64,000 nt of DNA from Streptomyces sp. NBC_01431. Lineage in GTDB: Bacteria > Actinomycetota > Actinomycetes > Streptomycetales > Streptomycetaceae. The stretch is taken from positions 4,340,001 to 4,404,000 of the forward strand of contig NZ_CP109496.1 in the NCBI RefSeq assembly GCF_036231355.1, in the 5' to 3' direction. Shown piece after piece: positions 10,277 through 18,085 of this stretch; position 1 is the stretch's first letter, and each line of letters begins with the position of its first letter. The position numbers and the translations under genes were made by a program. The notes under the pieces were generated by a model. That model had not been told where the DNA came from and ran no database searches. It was given only the letters and a program-made list of their open reading frames with translations.

Positions 10277-11467
10277 TCAGGCGGCCAGCGTCTTGAGTCG
10301 GGAGGCCGCCTCCTCCAGCACGCCTGTCCGCTTGCAGAACGCGAAGCGGACAAAGGGCGCGCCGTGCTCGCGGTCGTCGTAGAAGACCGCGTTGGGGATC
10401 GCCACCACGCCGCAGCGCTCCGGCAGGGCGCGGCAGAAGGTGAAACCGTCGCTCTCACCAAGGGGCCGGATGTCGGTGGTGATGAAGTACGTGCCGGCCG
10501 GGCGGAAGACCTTGAAGCCCGCCCGCTCCAGGCCGCCCGCGAGCAGATCCCGTTTGGCCAGCATGTCCGCGCGGAAGTCCGCGAAGTACGAGTCGGGCAG
10601 GCGCAGGGCCTCGGCCACGGCGTATTGGAAGGGCCCGGAGGCGACATACGTCAGGTACTGCTTCGCCGAGCGGACGGCGGCCACGAGTTCTGCGGTACCG
10701 GTTACCCAGCCGACCTTCCAGCCGGTGAAGGAGAACGTCTTGCCCGCCGAGCCGATGGTCACCGTGCGCTCGCGCATGCCGGGGAGGGAGGCGAGCGGGA
10801 TGTGCTCGGCGCCGTCGAAGACCAGGTGCTCGTACACCTCGTCGGTGATCACCAACAGGTCCCGCTCACAGGCGAGTTCGGCGACCGCGGTCAGCTCGGC
10901 GCGGGTCAGGACCGTGCCGGTCGGGTTGTGCGGGGTGTTGAGGAGGATCAGCCGGGTGCGCGGGGTGACGGCGGCGCGCAGCTCGTCCAGGTCGAGCACG
11001 AAGCGCCCGTCGGACGGGCGCAGGGTCACCGGGACCCGGGAGGCGCCCGCCATCGCGATGCACGCGGCGTACGAGTCGTAGTACGGCTCCAGGGCGATCA
11101 CCTCGTCGCCGGGTTCGAGCAGGGCGAGCAGGGCGGCCGCGATCGCCTCGGTGGCGCCCGCGGTCACCAGGACCTCCCGGTCCGGGTCGTGGTCCAGGCC
11201 GTACCAGTGCCGCTGGTGTGTGGCGATCGCGGTGCGCAGTTCGGGCACGCCGGGGCCCGGCGGGTACTGGTTGCCGTGGCCCGCGCGCAGGGCCCGCACC
11301 GCGGCCTCCCGGACGGCTTCGGGCCCGTCGGTGTCGGGGAAGCCCTGCCCGAGGTTGATGGATCCGGTCCGCTGGGCGAGGGCGGACATCTCGGCGAAGA
11401 TCGTCGTTCCGAACTCGGCGAGGCGGCGGTTGAGCAGGGGGCGCGCGCTGGAGGTCATGACGGCCAT
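10277..11467 (-). CDS. PLP-dependent class I/II aminotransferase (intact copy)
   Basis: This is a complete fold-type I aminotransferase of 396 residues. It has LGQGFPDTDGP near the N-terminus, NQYPPGPGVPELR, VTAGATEAI (cofactor phosphate loop), NTPHNPTG and DEVYEHLVF. The Schiff-base lysine is about residue 243 in SAGKTFSFTGWKVGW, with a conserved C-terminal RFAFCKR. It is closest to the group annotated as methionine/kynurenine aminotransferase or N-succinyl-diaminopimelate aminotransferase (DapC-like); the substrate is not decided by sequence. The start could be the ATG at 11458 instead of 11467. Its 3' end is the sequence that recurs as fragments A and B in the neighbouring island. Confidence 0.93.
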   Translation of the reverse strand: MAVMTSSARPLLNRRLAEFGTTIFAEMSALAQRTGSINLGQGFPDTDGPEAVREAAVRALRAGHGNQYPPGPGVPELRTAIATHQRHWYGLDHDPDREVLVTAGATEAIAAALLALLEPGDEVIALEPYYDSYAACIAMAGASRVPVTLRPSDGRFVLDLDELRAAVTPRTRLILLNTPHNPTGTVLTRAELTAVAELACERDLLVITDEVYEHLVFDGAEHIPLASLPGMRERTVTIGSAGKTFSFTGWKVGWVTGTAELVAAVRSAKQYLTYVASGPFQYAVAEALRLPDSYFADFRADMLAKRDLLAGGLERAGFKVFRPAGTYFITTDIRPLGESDGFTFCRALPERCGVVAIPNAVFYDDREHGAPFVRFAFCKRTGVLEEAASRLKTLAA

Positions 11468-11577
11468 CCTGCGGGCAACCTCTGGAGTTGCTCAAGTGTG
11501 CTTTGGCGTGGGGCGGCCGGGGGCATCCCCCTTCCACGCGGGACCACGGGGGTCCGGGGACATGGGGACGGTGGGGG

Positions 11578-11868
11578 ATGAACATCGCCATTGGGGTCGG
11601 GATCGTCGCGCTGGTGCTGTTGGTGTTCGCGATCGGCCCGGCCGGCCGGCGCCGGCGCAAGAGCCGGCGATCGGGCGGGCGCTCGTTGGCGTCCGGGGGG
11701 TCCGGCAGCTGGTGGGCGGGCGGTTCGGACGGCGGAAGCAGCGGCGGCCACCACGGGGGCGGTCACAGTGGGGGCGGCCACCACGGCGGGCACTCCTGCG
11801 GGGGCGGCCATTCGTCCTGCGGCGGGGGCCACTCGTCCTGCGGGGGCGGCGGCTGCGGTTCGAGCTGA
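11578..11868 (+). CDS. Small membrane protein with Gly/His/Cys-rich tail
   Basis: This 96-residue protein has one N-terminal transmembrane helix (about residues 3-20, IAIGVGIVALVLLVFAIG), a basic stop-transfer stretch RRRRKSRR and a tail made almost only of Gly, His, Ser and Cys. The tail repeats GGHH, GGHSC and GGGHSSCGGGHSSC blocks. The His and Cys spacing suggests metal binding, which is an inference. The ATG lies within GGTGGGGGATGAAC, so the ribosome site is purine-rich but not canonical. It precedes the DUF2617/aminopropyltransferase genes on the same strand. No homologue of known function is recognised. Confidence 0.7.
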   Translation: MNIAIGVGIVALVLLVFAIGPAGRRRRKSRRSGGRSLASGGSGSWWAGGSDGGSSGGHHGGGHSGGGHHGGHSCGGGHSSCGGGHSSCGGGGCGSS

Positions 11869-11921
11869 GCGGCCCGCGGAAGTCCGGCGCGGCGGCGCGC
11901 CCCGGAGGGGTGCGGGGCGGT

Positions 11922-12093
11922 GGCATCGGGCGGCTGGGCCGTGGCGCGGGGTTGTGACATCGGTCGGTTTTGCCGCGGTGCGGGGTTGTGACAGCGGGCG
12001 GTTCCGCCGCGGCCGCGAGGGCGGTGACAGCGGGCGTCTCCGCCGCGGTGCGGGGCCGCGACATCGTGCGGCTGCGCCGCGGCGGACACCGAC
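11922..12093. repeat. Five imperfect 34-36 bp tandem repeats
   Basis: Units begin at 11922, 11956, 11990, 12026 and 12060. Each carries a GACATCGG-GCGG-like 5' part and a GCCGCGGTGCGGGG-like 3' part. They fill much of the 471-base gap between the Gly/His/Cys-rich membrane protein and the DUF2617 gene. Neither strand reads as a convincing gene here. The rest of the gap (12094-12339) holds a short palindrome and the DUF2617 leader. Confidence 0.75.
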
Positions 12094-12289
12094 CGGGTGC
12101 TTTCTTTTCCGCCCGTAGTTGAACGTTTGAGCCCAGTGGCCCCCCAGGGGATGGAAACCACATCAAGTTGGGTAAAAAACCTGTGAGCGCCGCGCACTTC
12201 GTGATTCCCTCGCAGATGAGAAACGACGCAGCCCTCGGACCCCTCCCGGGCGACCAGAGCCGGTCCCCCGGTACCACGTTCCGGTCCGA

Positions 12290-12305
12290 GGTGACATCGG
12301 TCACC
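12290..12305 (+). promoter_or_regulatory. Palindrome upstream of DUF2617 gene
   Basis: Perfect inverted repeat GGTGAC-ATCG-GTCACC, 35 bases before the DUF2617 start. It looks like an operator for a dimeric regulator. The half-sites resemble the GACATCGG core of the tandem repeats upstream, which may be chance. Confidence 0.45.
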
Positions 12306-12339
12306 CACCCGCCACATGTGTGTTTTGCGGAGCCCACCC

Positions 12340-12864
12340 ATGCTCACGACCCTCAAGACCGCCTACACCGACACGCGCGCCGCCGACCTCGCCTGGGCGC
12401 TGGGCCGGGAGCCGTTGCCCGCCCTCGCCGTGCTCGACCTCGAACTCGCCGGCGCCAAACTCCAGTTGAGACTTCTCGGCGCCTCGCACCAGGTGCTCCT
12501 CGACGAGGAGTGCGGTACCTGCTCGGAGACCGTCGCCTGCATGCCCGGCAGCAGTACGCCGCTGCCGCTCGGCGTGGCCAAGCGGCTCGGGCAGTGGGAC
12601 TACGAGTTCGCCGCGCGCGTCGAGACCCTCTCGCACGGTTCGTTCGCGGGGCGCGCGCAGGAGCTGCTCGCCCTGGTCGCTGACCACCCCAACGGGCTGG
12701 CCGGAACGTTTCCGGGGTCCCCGCACGCGTTCACCGCGATGCTCGCCCAGCGCGGCGAGGGCCAGGTGTGGTGGCGAACCTGGCACGCCTACCCGCAGGA
12801 AGGGCAGTTGGTGGCGACGCGGACCCGGGTCGGCGCCCGGATGCCCGCACCCCTCGGGTTCTGA
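12340..12864 (+). CDS. DUF2617 family protein
   Basis: This 174-residue actinobacterial protein is of unknown function. The family is recognised by the motifs LAVLDLELAGAKLQLRLLGASHQVLL near the N-terminus (about residues 28-50), the Cys pair in EECGTCSETVAC, and a WWRTWHAYPQEGQLVATRT C-terminal block. There is no signal peptide. The ATG at 12340 follows GCGGAG at a seven-base distance. In actinobacteria DUF2617 genes commonly sit beside a membrane-bound spermidine-synthase-like gene, as here, which suggests a shared polyamine-related function that has not been proved. Confidence 0.88.
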   Translation: MLTTLKTAYTDTRAADLAWALGREPLPALAVLDLELAGAKLQLRLLGASHQVLLDEECGTCSETVACMPGSSTPLPLGVAKRLGQWDYEFAARVETLSHGSFAGRAQELLALVADHPNGLAGTFPGSPHAFTAMLAQRGEGQVWWRTWHAYPQEGQLVATRTRVGARMPAPLGF

Positions 12865-12947
12865 GGCGCCCGATTCGCCGGTGGCCCGCTCCAGTTGAAC
12901 CCGTGTGGGTGACAGGAAGCGAACGGGGTGTCACGTAGCGTTCGGAC

Positions 12948-14531
12948 ATGATCGAACCGCTCCCCGCTCCCCTGAGGAGGCCGCGGTCGGGTCGGTTCCT
13001 CGTCCTGGCCGTCGTGTTCATCTGCGCCGCCTGCGGCCTGGTGTACGAGCTCGAACTGGTCGCCCTCGCCTCATACTTGATCGGTGACTCGGTCACCCAG
13101 GCCTCCGTGGTCCTGTCGGTGATGGTCTTCGCGATGGGTGTCGGCTCGCTGCTCGCCAAACGGCTGCGCTGCCGCGCCGCCGTCGGCTTCGGCCTCATCG
13201 AGACCACCCTCGCCCTGGTGGGCGGCTGCTCCGCGATGGCGCTGTACGCCACGTTCGCCTGGCTCGGCGGCTCCCGGTACGCGCTGGTCGCCTTCTCGCT
13301 CGCCATCGGCATGCTGATCGGCGCCGAGATCCCGCTCCTGATGACCCTCATCCAGCGCGTGTCGAGGCGCGTTGAGGGGGACGCGAGCGGCACCGTGGCC
13401 GACCTGTTCGCCGCGGACTACGTGGGCGCGCTGGTCGGCGGACTGGCCTTCCCGTTCCTGCTGCTTCCCCAACTCGGCCAGCTTACGGCCGCGTTGCTCA
13501 CCGGCGCCGTCAACGCGATCGCGGGCGGCTCGCTGGTCCTGCTGCTCTTCGGCCGCGACCTGTCGACGCGCGCCCGCTGGGTGCTGCTCGGTGCCAACGT
13601 CCTCGTCCTTGTGGTGCTCGCCCTGACCACCGCCATGGTGGCCGACTTCGAACAGGCGGCGCGCCGCGCGGTGTACGGGGGCCAGGTGCGGGTCGCCGTC
13701 CAGAGCCGCGTCCAGGAGATCGTCCTCACCGGCCAAAAGAGCGGCCCGCTCGACCTGTTCCTCGATGGACGGCTGCGCGTCGACGGCCGCGACGGCTCCC
13801 GCTACCCTCGCTCCCTGGTCGGCCCCGCCCTCGACGCGGGTCCGCACGGCCGGGTCCTGATCCTGGGCGGCGGCGACGGCCTGGCCGCCCGGGAGGCGCT
13901 GCGCCACACCGGCGTCCGCTCGGTGACCGTCGTGGAGCGCGACCCGGCGATCCTTCAACTCGCCCGCACAGACCCGGCGTTGAGCACCCTGAACGGCCAC
14001 GCCTACCAGGATCCGCGGCTGCGCCCGGTGGTCGCGGACGCCTTCGGCTGGCTGCGCCGGGACGGCCGCACCTCGGGAACGTACGACGTCATCGTCTCGG
14101 ACCTGCCGGACCCCGGTGTCACCGCCGGTACCAAGTTCTACTCGCAGGAGTTCTACGGGCTCGCCTCCCGCGTGCTGGCTCCCGGCGGGCGGCTCGTGGT
14201 GCACGCCGGGACCGTGGCGAGCAGCCCCCGCACGTTCTGGACCGTCGAGAGGACCGTGCGCGCGGCGGGCCTGGCGACCTTCCCGTACCGCGCGGCCGGG
14301 CATGCGAGCGGCCCCGCGCGCGGCGGCGAGCGCGCGTCCGGCGCGGCTTCGGCGAAGCCCGCGCGCGACTGGGGATTCGTCCTGGCCGACCGCCCGGCAC
14401 CGCTGTCGCTGGGCTCGGCCGGAGCCCGCCCGGGGGTGCGGCTGCCGGCCGGTGCCGAGCCGCTGACCGCGCCGGGCGAGGCGGCCCGGTACCCGCCCTC
14501 CACGCTGGTGCATCCGCGTTACTCCGGTTGA
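12948..14531 (+). CDS. Membrane-embedded polyamine aminopropyltransferase (spermidine synthase-like)
   Basis: The protein has 527 residues. The N-terminal half (about 18-240) has seven hydrophobic helices. The C-terminal half (about 245-470) is a Rossmann-fold spermidine synthase domain with RVLILGGGDGLAAREALRH (SAM/dcSAM-binding loop), VVERDPAILQLAR, the acidic VVADAFGWL strand and SDLPDPG. Enzymes of this type transfer an aminopropyl group from decarboxylated SAM to a diamine at the membrane; whether this subgroup does so is not established. The C-terminal 60 residues are Ala/Gly/Arg-rich linker. It is transcribed with DUF2617, 83 bases upstream. Confidence 0.9.
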   Translation: MIEPLPAPLRRPRSGRFLVLAVVFICAACGLVYELELVALASYLIGDSVTQASVVLSVMVFAMGVGSLLAKRLRCRAAVGFGLIETTLALVGGCSAMALYATFAWLGGSRYALVAFSLAIGMLIGAEIPLLMTLIQRVSRRVEGDASGTVADLFAADYVGALVGGLAFPFLLLPQLGQLTAALLTGAVNAIAGGSLVLLLFGRDLSTRARWVLLGANVLVLVVLALTTAMVADFEQAARRAVYGGQVRVAVQSRVQEIVLTGQKSGPLDLFLDGRLRVDGRDGSRYPRSLVGPALDAGPHGRVLILGGGDGLAAREALRHTGVRSVTVVERDPAILQLARTDPALSTLNGHAYQDPRLRPVVADAFGWLRRDGRTSGTYDVIVSDLPDPGVTAGTKFYSQEFYGLASRVLAPGGRLVVHAGTVASSPRTFWTVERTVRAAGLATFPYRAAGHASGPARGGERASGAASAKPARDWGFVLADRPAPLSLGSAGARPGVRLPAGAEPLTAPGEAARYPPSTLVHPRYSG

Positions 14532-14618
14532 GCCGGACCCGCGCCGCGCGGACCGGGTACGCCACCCGCGCCGCGTTTGCGCAGACGTGACGGCCGGTGC
14601 TGAGTAGGCTCGGTGGCT

Positions 14619-15404
14619 ATGGAGCATGAGGTGTTCGTTCCGGTTGAGGCCCAGTCACTCCGGCAGACGCTGCGCGACCCCGCCCGGGTCGCGGGCTGTG
14701 TGCCGGGGCTCCAGCAGGATGCGGGCGAGCCGCCCATCGCGGGCCGGCTGAAGGTCCGGCTCGGCGGGAGCACCATCACCTACCGCGGCGCCCTGCGCGT
14801 CAGCGAGCGCGACGGCGACGTGTTCGCCTTCGAGGGCGAGGGCGTCGAGGTGCGCGGGGCGGGCGCGGCCGAGCTCGCCCTGACGGTGCGGCTCGCCCCG
14901 GCTGACGGCGGCACCACGCTCGCCTTCACGGGGACCGCGCTCGCCGAGGGCCGGGCCGCCGACGTCCCCGACGAGGCGGTCAGGGCCTCGGCGGCCCGGC
15001 TGCTCGACCGGTTCGCCGCGGCGCTCGCCCAGCCCGCGGCGACCGAGGAGCCGTCCGCCACGCAGCTCGCCGACACCGACCTCAACACCGACCTCGACGC
15101 CGAGGCGCTCGCCTCGGTCTTCGAAGCGGAGGTGCCGCCGCCGTCCCTGGACCCGATCGCCGACGAGGAGTTCGCGATCGAGGTCGACGACACGATGCCC
15201 GCCGAGGCCGCACACGCCCGCCGCACGATGATCGGCCGCAGCGCCGAGGAGGTCGACCACGCCCCGCCGCGCGGCCGGTACGCACCGGTGCCCGCGCCCT
15301 CCGGCGGCGGTGCGGGTGCCACCCTGCGCTGGGTCGCACCGGCCGCGGCGCTCGCCCTCGCCTCGGCCGTCGTCGTCGGCCGCGCGCTCAGGCGCCGTCG
15401 CTGA
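14619..15404 (+). CDS. SRPBCC (CoxG-like) domain protein with C-terminal membrane anchor
   Basis: Residues 1-150 form a START/SRPBCC domain like carbon monoxide dehydrogenase subunit G (EHEVFVPVEAQSLRQTLRDP, CVPGLQ, VRLGGSTITYRGALRV). This is followed by an acidic disordered linker and a single C-terminal helix ending in RALRRRR, typical of a tail anchor. CoxG-like proteins help recruit CO dehydrogenase-type enzymes to the membrane, but no cox genes are present, so the role is open. TAGGCT eight bases before the ATG suggests a near-leaderless transcript, which favours ATG 14619 over GTG 14613. Confidence 0.82.
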   Translation: MEHEVFVPVEAQSLRQTLRDPARVAGCVPGLQQDAGEPPIAGRLKVRLGGSTITYRGALRVSERDGDVFAFEGEGVEVRGAGAAELALTVRLAPADGGTTLAFTGTALAEGRAADVPDEAVRASAARLLDRFAAALAQPAATEEPSATQLADTDLNTDLDAEALASVFEAEVPPPSLDPIADEEFAIEVDDTMPAEAAHARRTMIGRSAEEVDHAPPRGRYAPVPAPSGGGAGATLRWVAPAAALALASAVVVGRALRRRR

Positions 15405-15427
15405 CCCCGCCCGGCGGCCCCACCGGT

Positions 15428-15433
15428 TAGGGT
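15428..15433 (+). promoter_or_regulatory. Leaderless-type -10 box (TAGGGT)
   Basis: TAGGGT is followed by exactly six bases and then the GTG start of the epimerase gene. This is the standard spacing for a transcript that begins at its start codon. No SD sequence precedes the GTG. Confidence 0.75.
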
Positions 15434-15439
15434 CGGGGC

Positions 15440-16228
15440 GTGAGCAGTGACCAGATCAAATTGGGCGCCGGCGGCACGGAATTGACCGTGGACGCGGGCG
15501 ACGGCTGCCGGATCAGCAGCCTGCGGATCGACGGCACCGAGATGCTGCGCCAGGGCGAGCGGTACGGCTGCTTCCCGATGGTGCCGTGGTGCGGACGCGT
15601 CGAGAACGGCCTGTTCCGCGACGGGGGCGAGAAGTACCAACTGCCGCTCAACGCGGCCCCGCACGCCATCCACGGCACCGCGCGCGACCATGCGTGGAAG
15701 ACGGCGCGGGTCTCGGACACCGAGGCCGTCTTCACCTACGAGCTGGCCGAGCCCTGGCCGTACACCGGCACGGTCACCCAGATCTTCGAGCTGACCCCGG
15801 ACGCGCTGACCGTGCGGATGGGCATCGAGACGTACGACAACTCCTTCCCGGCCCAGGTCGGCTGGCACCCCTGGTTCCGGCGGGAGATCGACGGCAGCCG
15901 GGTCGAGCTCGCCTTCGAGCCCGAGTGGCAGGAGGAGCGCGGCGATGACCACCTGCCCACCGGACGGCGCATCCCGCCCCTGCCGGGCCCCTGGGACGAC
16001 TGCTTCGGCATGCCCGACGGCGTGGACGTCACCCTCACCTGGCCGGGGCTGCTCGAACTGAAGGTGACCAGCCCCGGCGAGTGGGTCGTGGTCTACGACG
16101 AGCAGGACGAGGCCGTGTGCGTGGAGCCGCAGTCGGGGCCGCCCAACGGTCTCAACACGCTGCCCCGCCTCGTCACCCCCATCGACCCGCTGGAGCTGGC
16201 GACCACATGGACCTGGCGCCGCCTCTAA
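15440..16228 (+). CDS. Aldose 1-epimerase family protein
   Basis: This is a 262-residue galactose-mutarotase-superfamily beta-sandwich enzyme expected to interconvert alpha and beta anomers of a hexose (or hexose phosphate) in the cytosol. Family features are CFPMVPWCGRVENGLF, the HAIHGTARDHAW block holding the catalytic His, FPAQVGWHPWF with the second His, and a late acidic CVEPQSGPPNGLN segment with the catalytic Glu. The GTG start is set by the leaderless -10 box just upstream. The stop overlaps the -10 of pyrE, so the two genes are packed but separately promoted. Confidence 0.92.
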   Translation: MSSDQIKLGAGGTELTVDAGDGCRISSLRIDGTEMLRQGERYGCFPMVPWCGRVENGLFRDGGEKYQLPLNAAPHAIHGTARDHAWKTARVSDTEAVFTYELAEPWPYTGTVTQIFELTPDALTVRMGIETYDNSFPAQVGWHPWFRREIDGSRVELAFEPEWQEERGDDHLPTGRRIPPLPGPWDDCFGMPDGVDVTLTWPGLLELKVTSPGEWVVVYDEQDEAVCVEPQSGPPNGLNTLPRLVTPIDPLELATTWTWRRL

Positions 16229-16231
16229 GCT
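16226..16231 (+). promoter_or_regulatory. pyrE leaderless -10 box overlapping the upstream stop
   Basis: TAAGCT shares its TAA with the stop codon of the epimerase gene and is followed by seven bases and the pyrE ATG. No SD is visible. pyrE can thus be transcribed independently as a leaderless mRNA. Confidence 0.65.
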
Positions 16232-16238
16232 GACTGGC

Positions 16239-16778
16239 ATGACTGACGTACGCGCTGACCTGCTCCAGCAGATCAAGGACAAGGCCGTGGTGCACGGCAA
16301 GGTGACCCTTTCGTCGGGTCGTGAGGCCGACTACTACATCGACCTGCGCCGCATCACGCTGGACGGCGAGGCCGCGCCTCTGGTCGGTCAGGTCATGCTC
16401 GACCTCACCGCCGAGCTCGACTTCGACTGCGTGGGCGGTCTGACCCTCGGCGCCGACCCGGTCGCCACCTCGATGCTGCACGCCTCCGCCGCCCGCGGGC
16501 AGCGCCTCGACGCCTTCGTCGTGCGCAAGGCGCAGAAGGCGCACGGGATGCAGCGCCGTATCGAGGGCGCCGACGTCAAGGGCCGCCGCTGCCTCGTGGT
16601 CGAGGACACCTCCACCACCGGCGGCTCGCCGCTGACCGCCGTCGAGGCGGTGCGCGAGGCGGGCGGCGAGGTCGTCGCCGTCGCCACGATCGTCGACCGG
16701 GGCGCTTCTGCCGCGATCGCCGACGCCGGGCTGCCCTACCTCACCGGGTACCAGCTGGCGGACCTCGACCTCGCGTAA
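16239..16778 (+). CDS. pyrE: Orotate phosphoribosyltransferase
   Basis: PyrE converts orotate and PRPP to orotidine 5'-phosphate in pyrimidine synthesis. The 179-residue length fits actinobacterial PyrE. It has SSGREADYYIDLRRITLDG at the N-terminus, the GGLTLGADPVA loop, FVVRKAQKAHGMQ with the flexible-loop lysines, and the PRPP-binding motif VVEDTSTTGGSPL. It is separated from fba by a large palindrome that contains a parS site. Confidence 0.97.
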   Translation: MTDVRADLLQQIKDKAVVHGKVTLSSGREADYYIDLRRITLDGEAAPLVGQVMLDLTAELDFDCVGGLTLGADPVATSMLHASAARGQRLDAFVVRKAQKAHGMQRRIEGADVKGRRCLVVEDTSTTGGSPLTAVEAVREAGGEVVAVATIVDRGASAAIADAGLPYLTGYQLADLDLA

Positions 16779-16836
16779 AACTCGTGACGTAGCTCCCGGG
16801 ATCCGGTCCTACGGTTCTGACCTGGGCGTTCTTCAA

Positions 16837-16870
16837 GGGGCGGGCTGTTTCACGTGAAACGGCCCGCCCC
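16837..16870. terminator. Large inverted repeat between pyrE and fba
   Basis: Nine-bp arms GGGGCGGGC/GCCCGCCCC surround an inner perfect palindrome, with one T/G mismatch between them, giving a 34-base element able to fold into one long hairpin. It sits 59 bases after the pyrE stop. The outer arms look like a rho-independent-type terminator; the inner part is a ParB site. Confidence 0.7.
16847..16860. promoter_or_regulatory. parS centromere site
   Basis: The sequence GTTTCACGTGAAAC is a perfect 14-bp palindrome identical to the Streptomyces/actinobacterial ParB-binding parS consensus. ParB nucleates on such sites, which cluster around oriC, to organise and segregate chromosomes during sporulation. 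This places the window in the origin-proximal core. It is the only copy I found in the window. Confidence 0.93.
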
Positions 16871-16990
16871 TCGCGCGTCCGCCGGGTGGAGCCAGTGCCA
16901 GAGTCTGGAAAGATGGGCCGCGACGATGACGTCGCCCCCAGGTCAGGGCCAGCACATACCGCACACCCGCACATCCCAAGGAGCGGACAG

Positions 16991-18013
16991 ATGCCCATCG
17001 CAACCCCCGAGGTCTACAACGAGATGCTCGACCGGGCGAAGGCAGGCAAGTTCGCCTACCCGGCCATCAACGTGACCTCGACCCAGACCTTGCACGCTGC
17101 GCTGCGCGGCTTCGCGGAGGCCGAGAGCGACGGCATCATCCAGATCTCCACCGGTGGTGCCGAGTTCCTGGGTGGCCAGTACAACAAGGACATGGTCACC
17201 GGCGCGGTCGCCCTGGCCGAGTTCGCGCACGTCGTCGCCGCCAAGTACGACATCACGGTCGCGCTGCACACCGACCACTGCCCCAAGGACAAGCTGGACG
17301 GCTACGTCCGCCCGCTCCTTGAGGTCTCCGCCGAGCGCGTCGCCAAGGGCCTGAACCCGCTCTTCCAGTCGCACATGTGGGACGGCTCCGCCGAGACCCT
17401 CGCCGACAACCTGGCCATCGGCCAGGAGCTGCTCGCGAAGGCCGCCGCCGCGAAGATCATCCTTGAGGTCGAGATCACCCCGACCGGCGGCGAGGAGGAC
17501 GGCGTCAGCCACGAGATCAACGACGAGCTGTACACGACCGTCGACGACGCGCTGCGCACCGCCGAGGCTCTGGGCCTGGGCGAGAAGGGCCGCTACCTGC
17601 TCGCCGCGTCCTTCGGCAACGTCCACGGCGTCTACAAGCCGGGCAACGTCGTGCTCCGTCCCGAGCTGCTCAAGGACCTCCAGGCGGGCGTCGGCGAGAA
17701 GTACGGCAAGGCCTCGCCGTTCGACTTCGTCTTCCACGGCGGCTCCGGCTCGACGGCCGAGGAGATCGCGACCGCCCTGGAGAACGGCGTCGTCAAGATG
17801 AACCTCGACACCGACACCCAGTACGCCTTCACCCGCCCCGTCGCGGACCACATGTTCCGCAACTACGACGGCGTCCTGAAGGTCGACGGCGAGGTCGGCA
17901 AGAAGTCGACGTACGACCCGCGCACCTGGGGCAAGCTGGCCGAGGCGGGCATGGCCAAGCGCGTGACCGAGGCGTGCGCGAACCTTCGCTCGACCGGCAC
18001 GAAGCTGAAGTAA
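16991..18013 (+). CDS. fba: Class II fructose-bisphosphate aldolase
   Basis: This Zn-dependent aldolase of glycolysis and gluconeogenesis has 340 residues. Motifs are PAINVTSTQTLHAALRGFAE, ISTGGAEFLGG, the Zn-ligand region ALHTDHCPKDKLDGY (His-Asp-His), QSHMWDGSAE, EVEITPTGGEEDGV (Glu ligand), ASFGNVHGVYKPG with a Zn His, FVFHGGSGST (phosphate loop) and VKMNLDTDTQYAF. ATG at 16991 is preceded by AAGGAG. The upstream palindrome with parS and the downstream hairpin make it a single transcription unit. Confidence 0.98.
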   Translation: MPIATPEVYNEMLDRAKAGKFAYPAINVTSTQTLHAALRGFAEAESDGIIQISTGGAEFLGGQYNKDMVTGAVALAEFAHVVAAKYDITVALHTDHCPKDKLDGYVRPLLEVSAERVAKGLNPLFQSHMWDGSAETLADNLAIGQELLAKAAAAKIILEVEITPTGGEEDGVSHEINDELYTTVDDALRTAEALGLGEKGRYLLAASFGNVHGVYKPGNVVLRPELLKDLQAGVGEKYGKASPFDFVFHGGSGSTAEEIATALENGVVKMNLDTDTQYAFTRPVADHMFRNYDGVLKVDGEVGKKSTYDPRTWGKLAEAGMAKRVTEACANLRSTGTKLK

Positions 18014-18030
18014 TCACGTCCTGACCGCTT

Positions 18031-18063
18031 GGGCCCGGCCTCCCCTTGGGGGGTGCCGGGCCC
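18031..18063 (+). terminator. fba terminator hairpin
   Basis: Perfect 9-bp arms GGGCCCGGC / GCCGGGCCC with a 15-base loop, 17 bases after the fba stop. Confidence 0.8.
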
Positions 18064-18085
18064 GAGCCGTATCCGGAGGCCTTGG

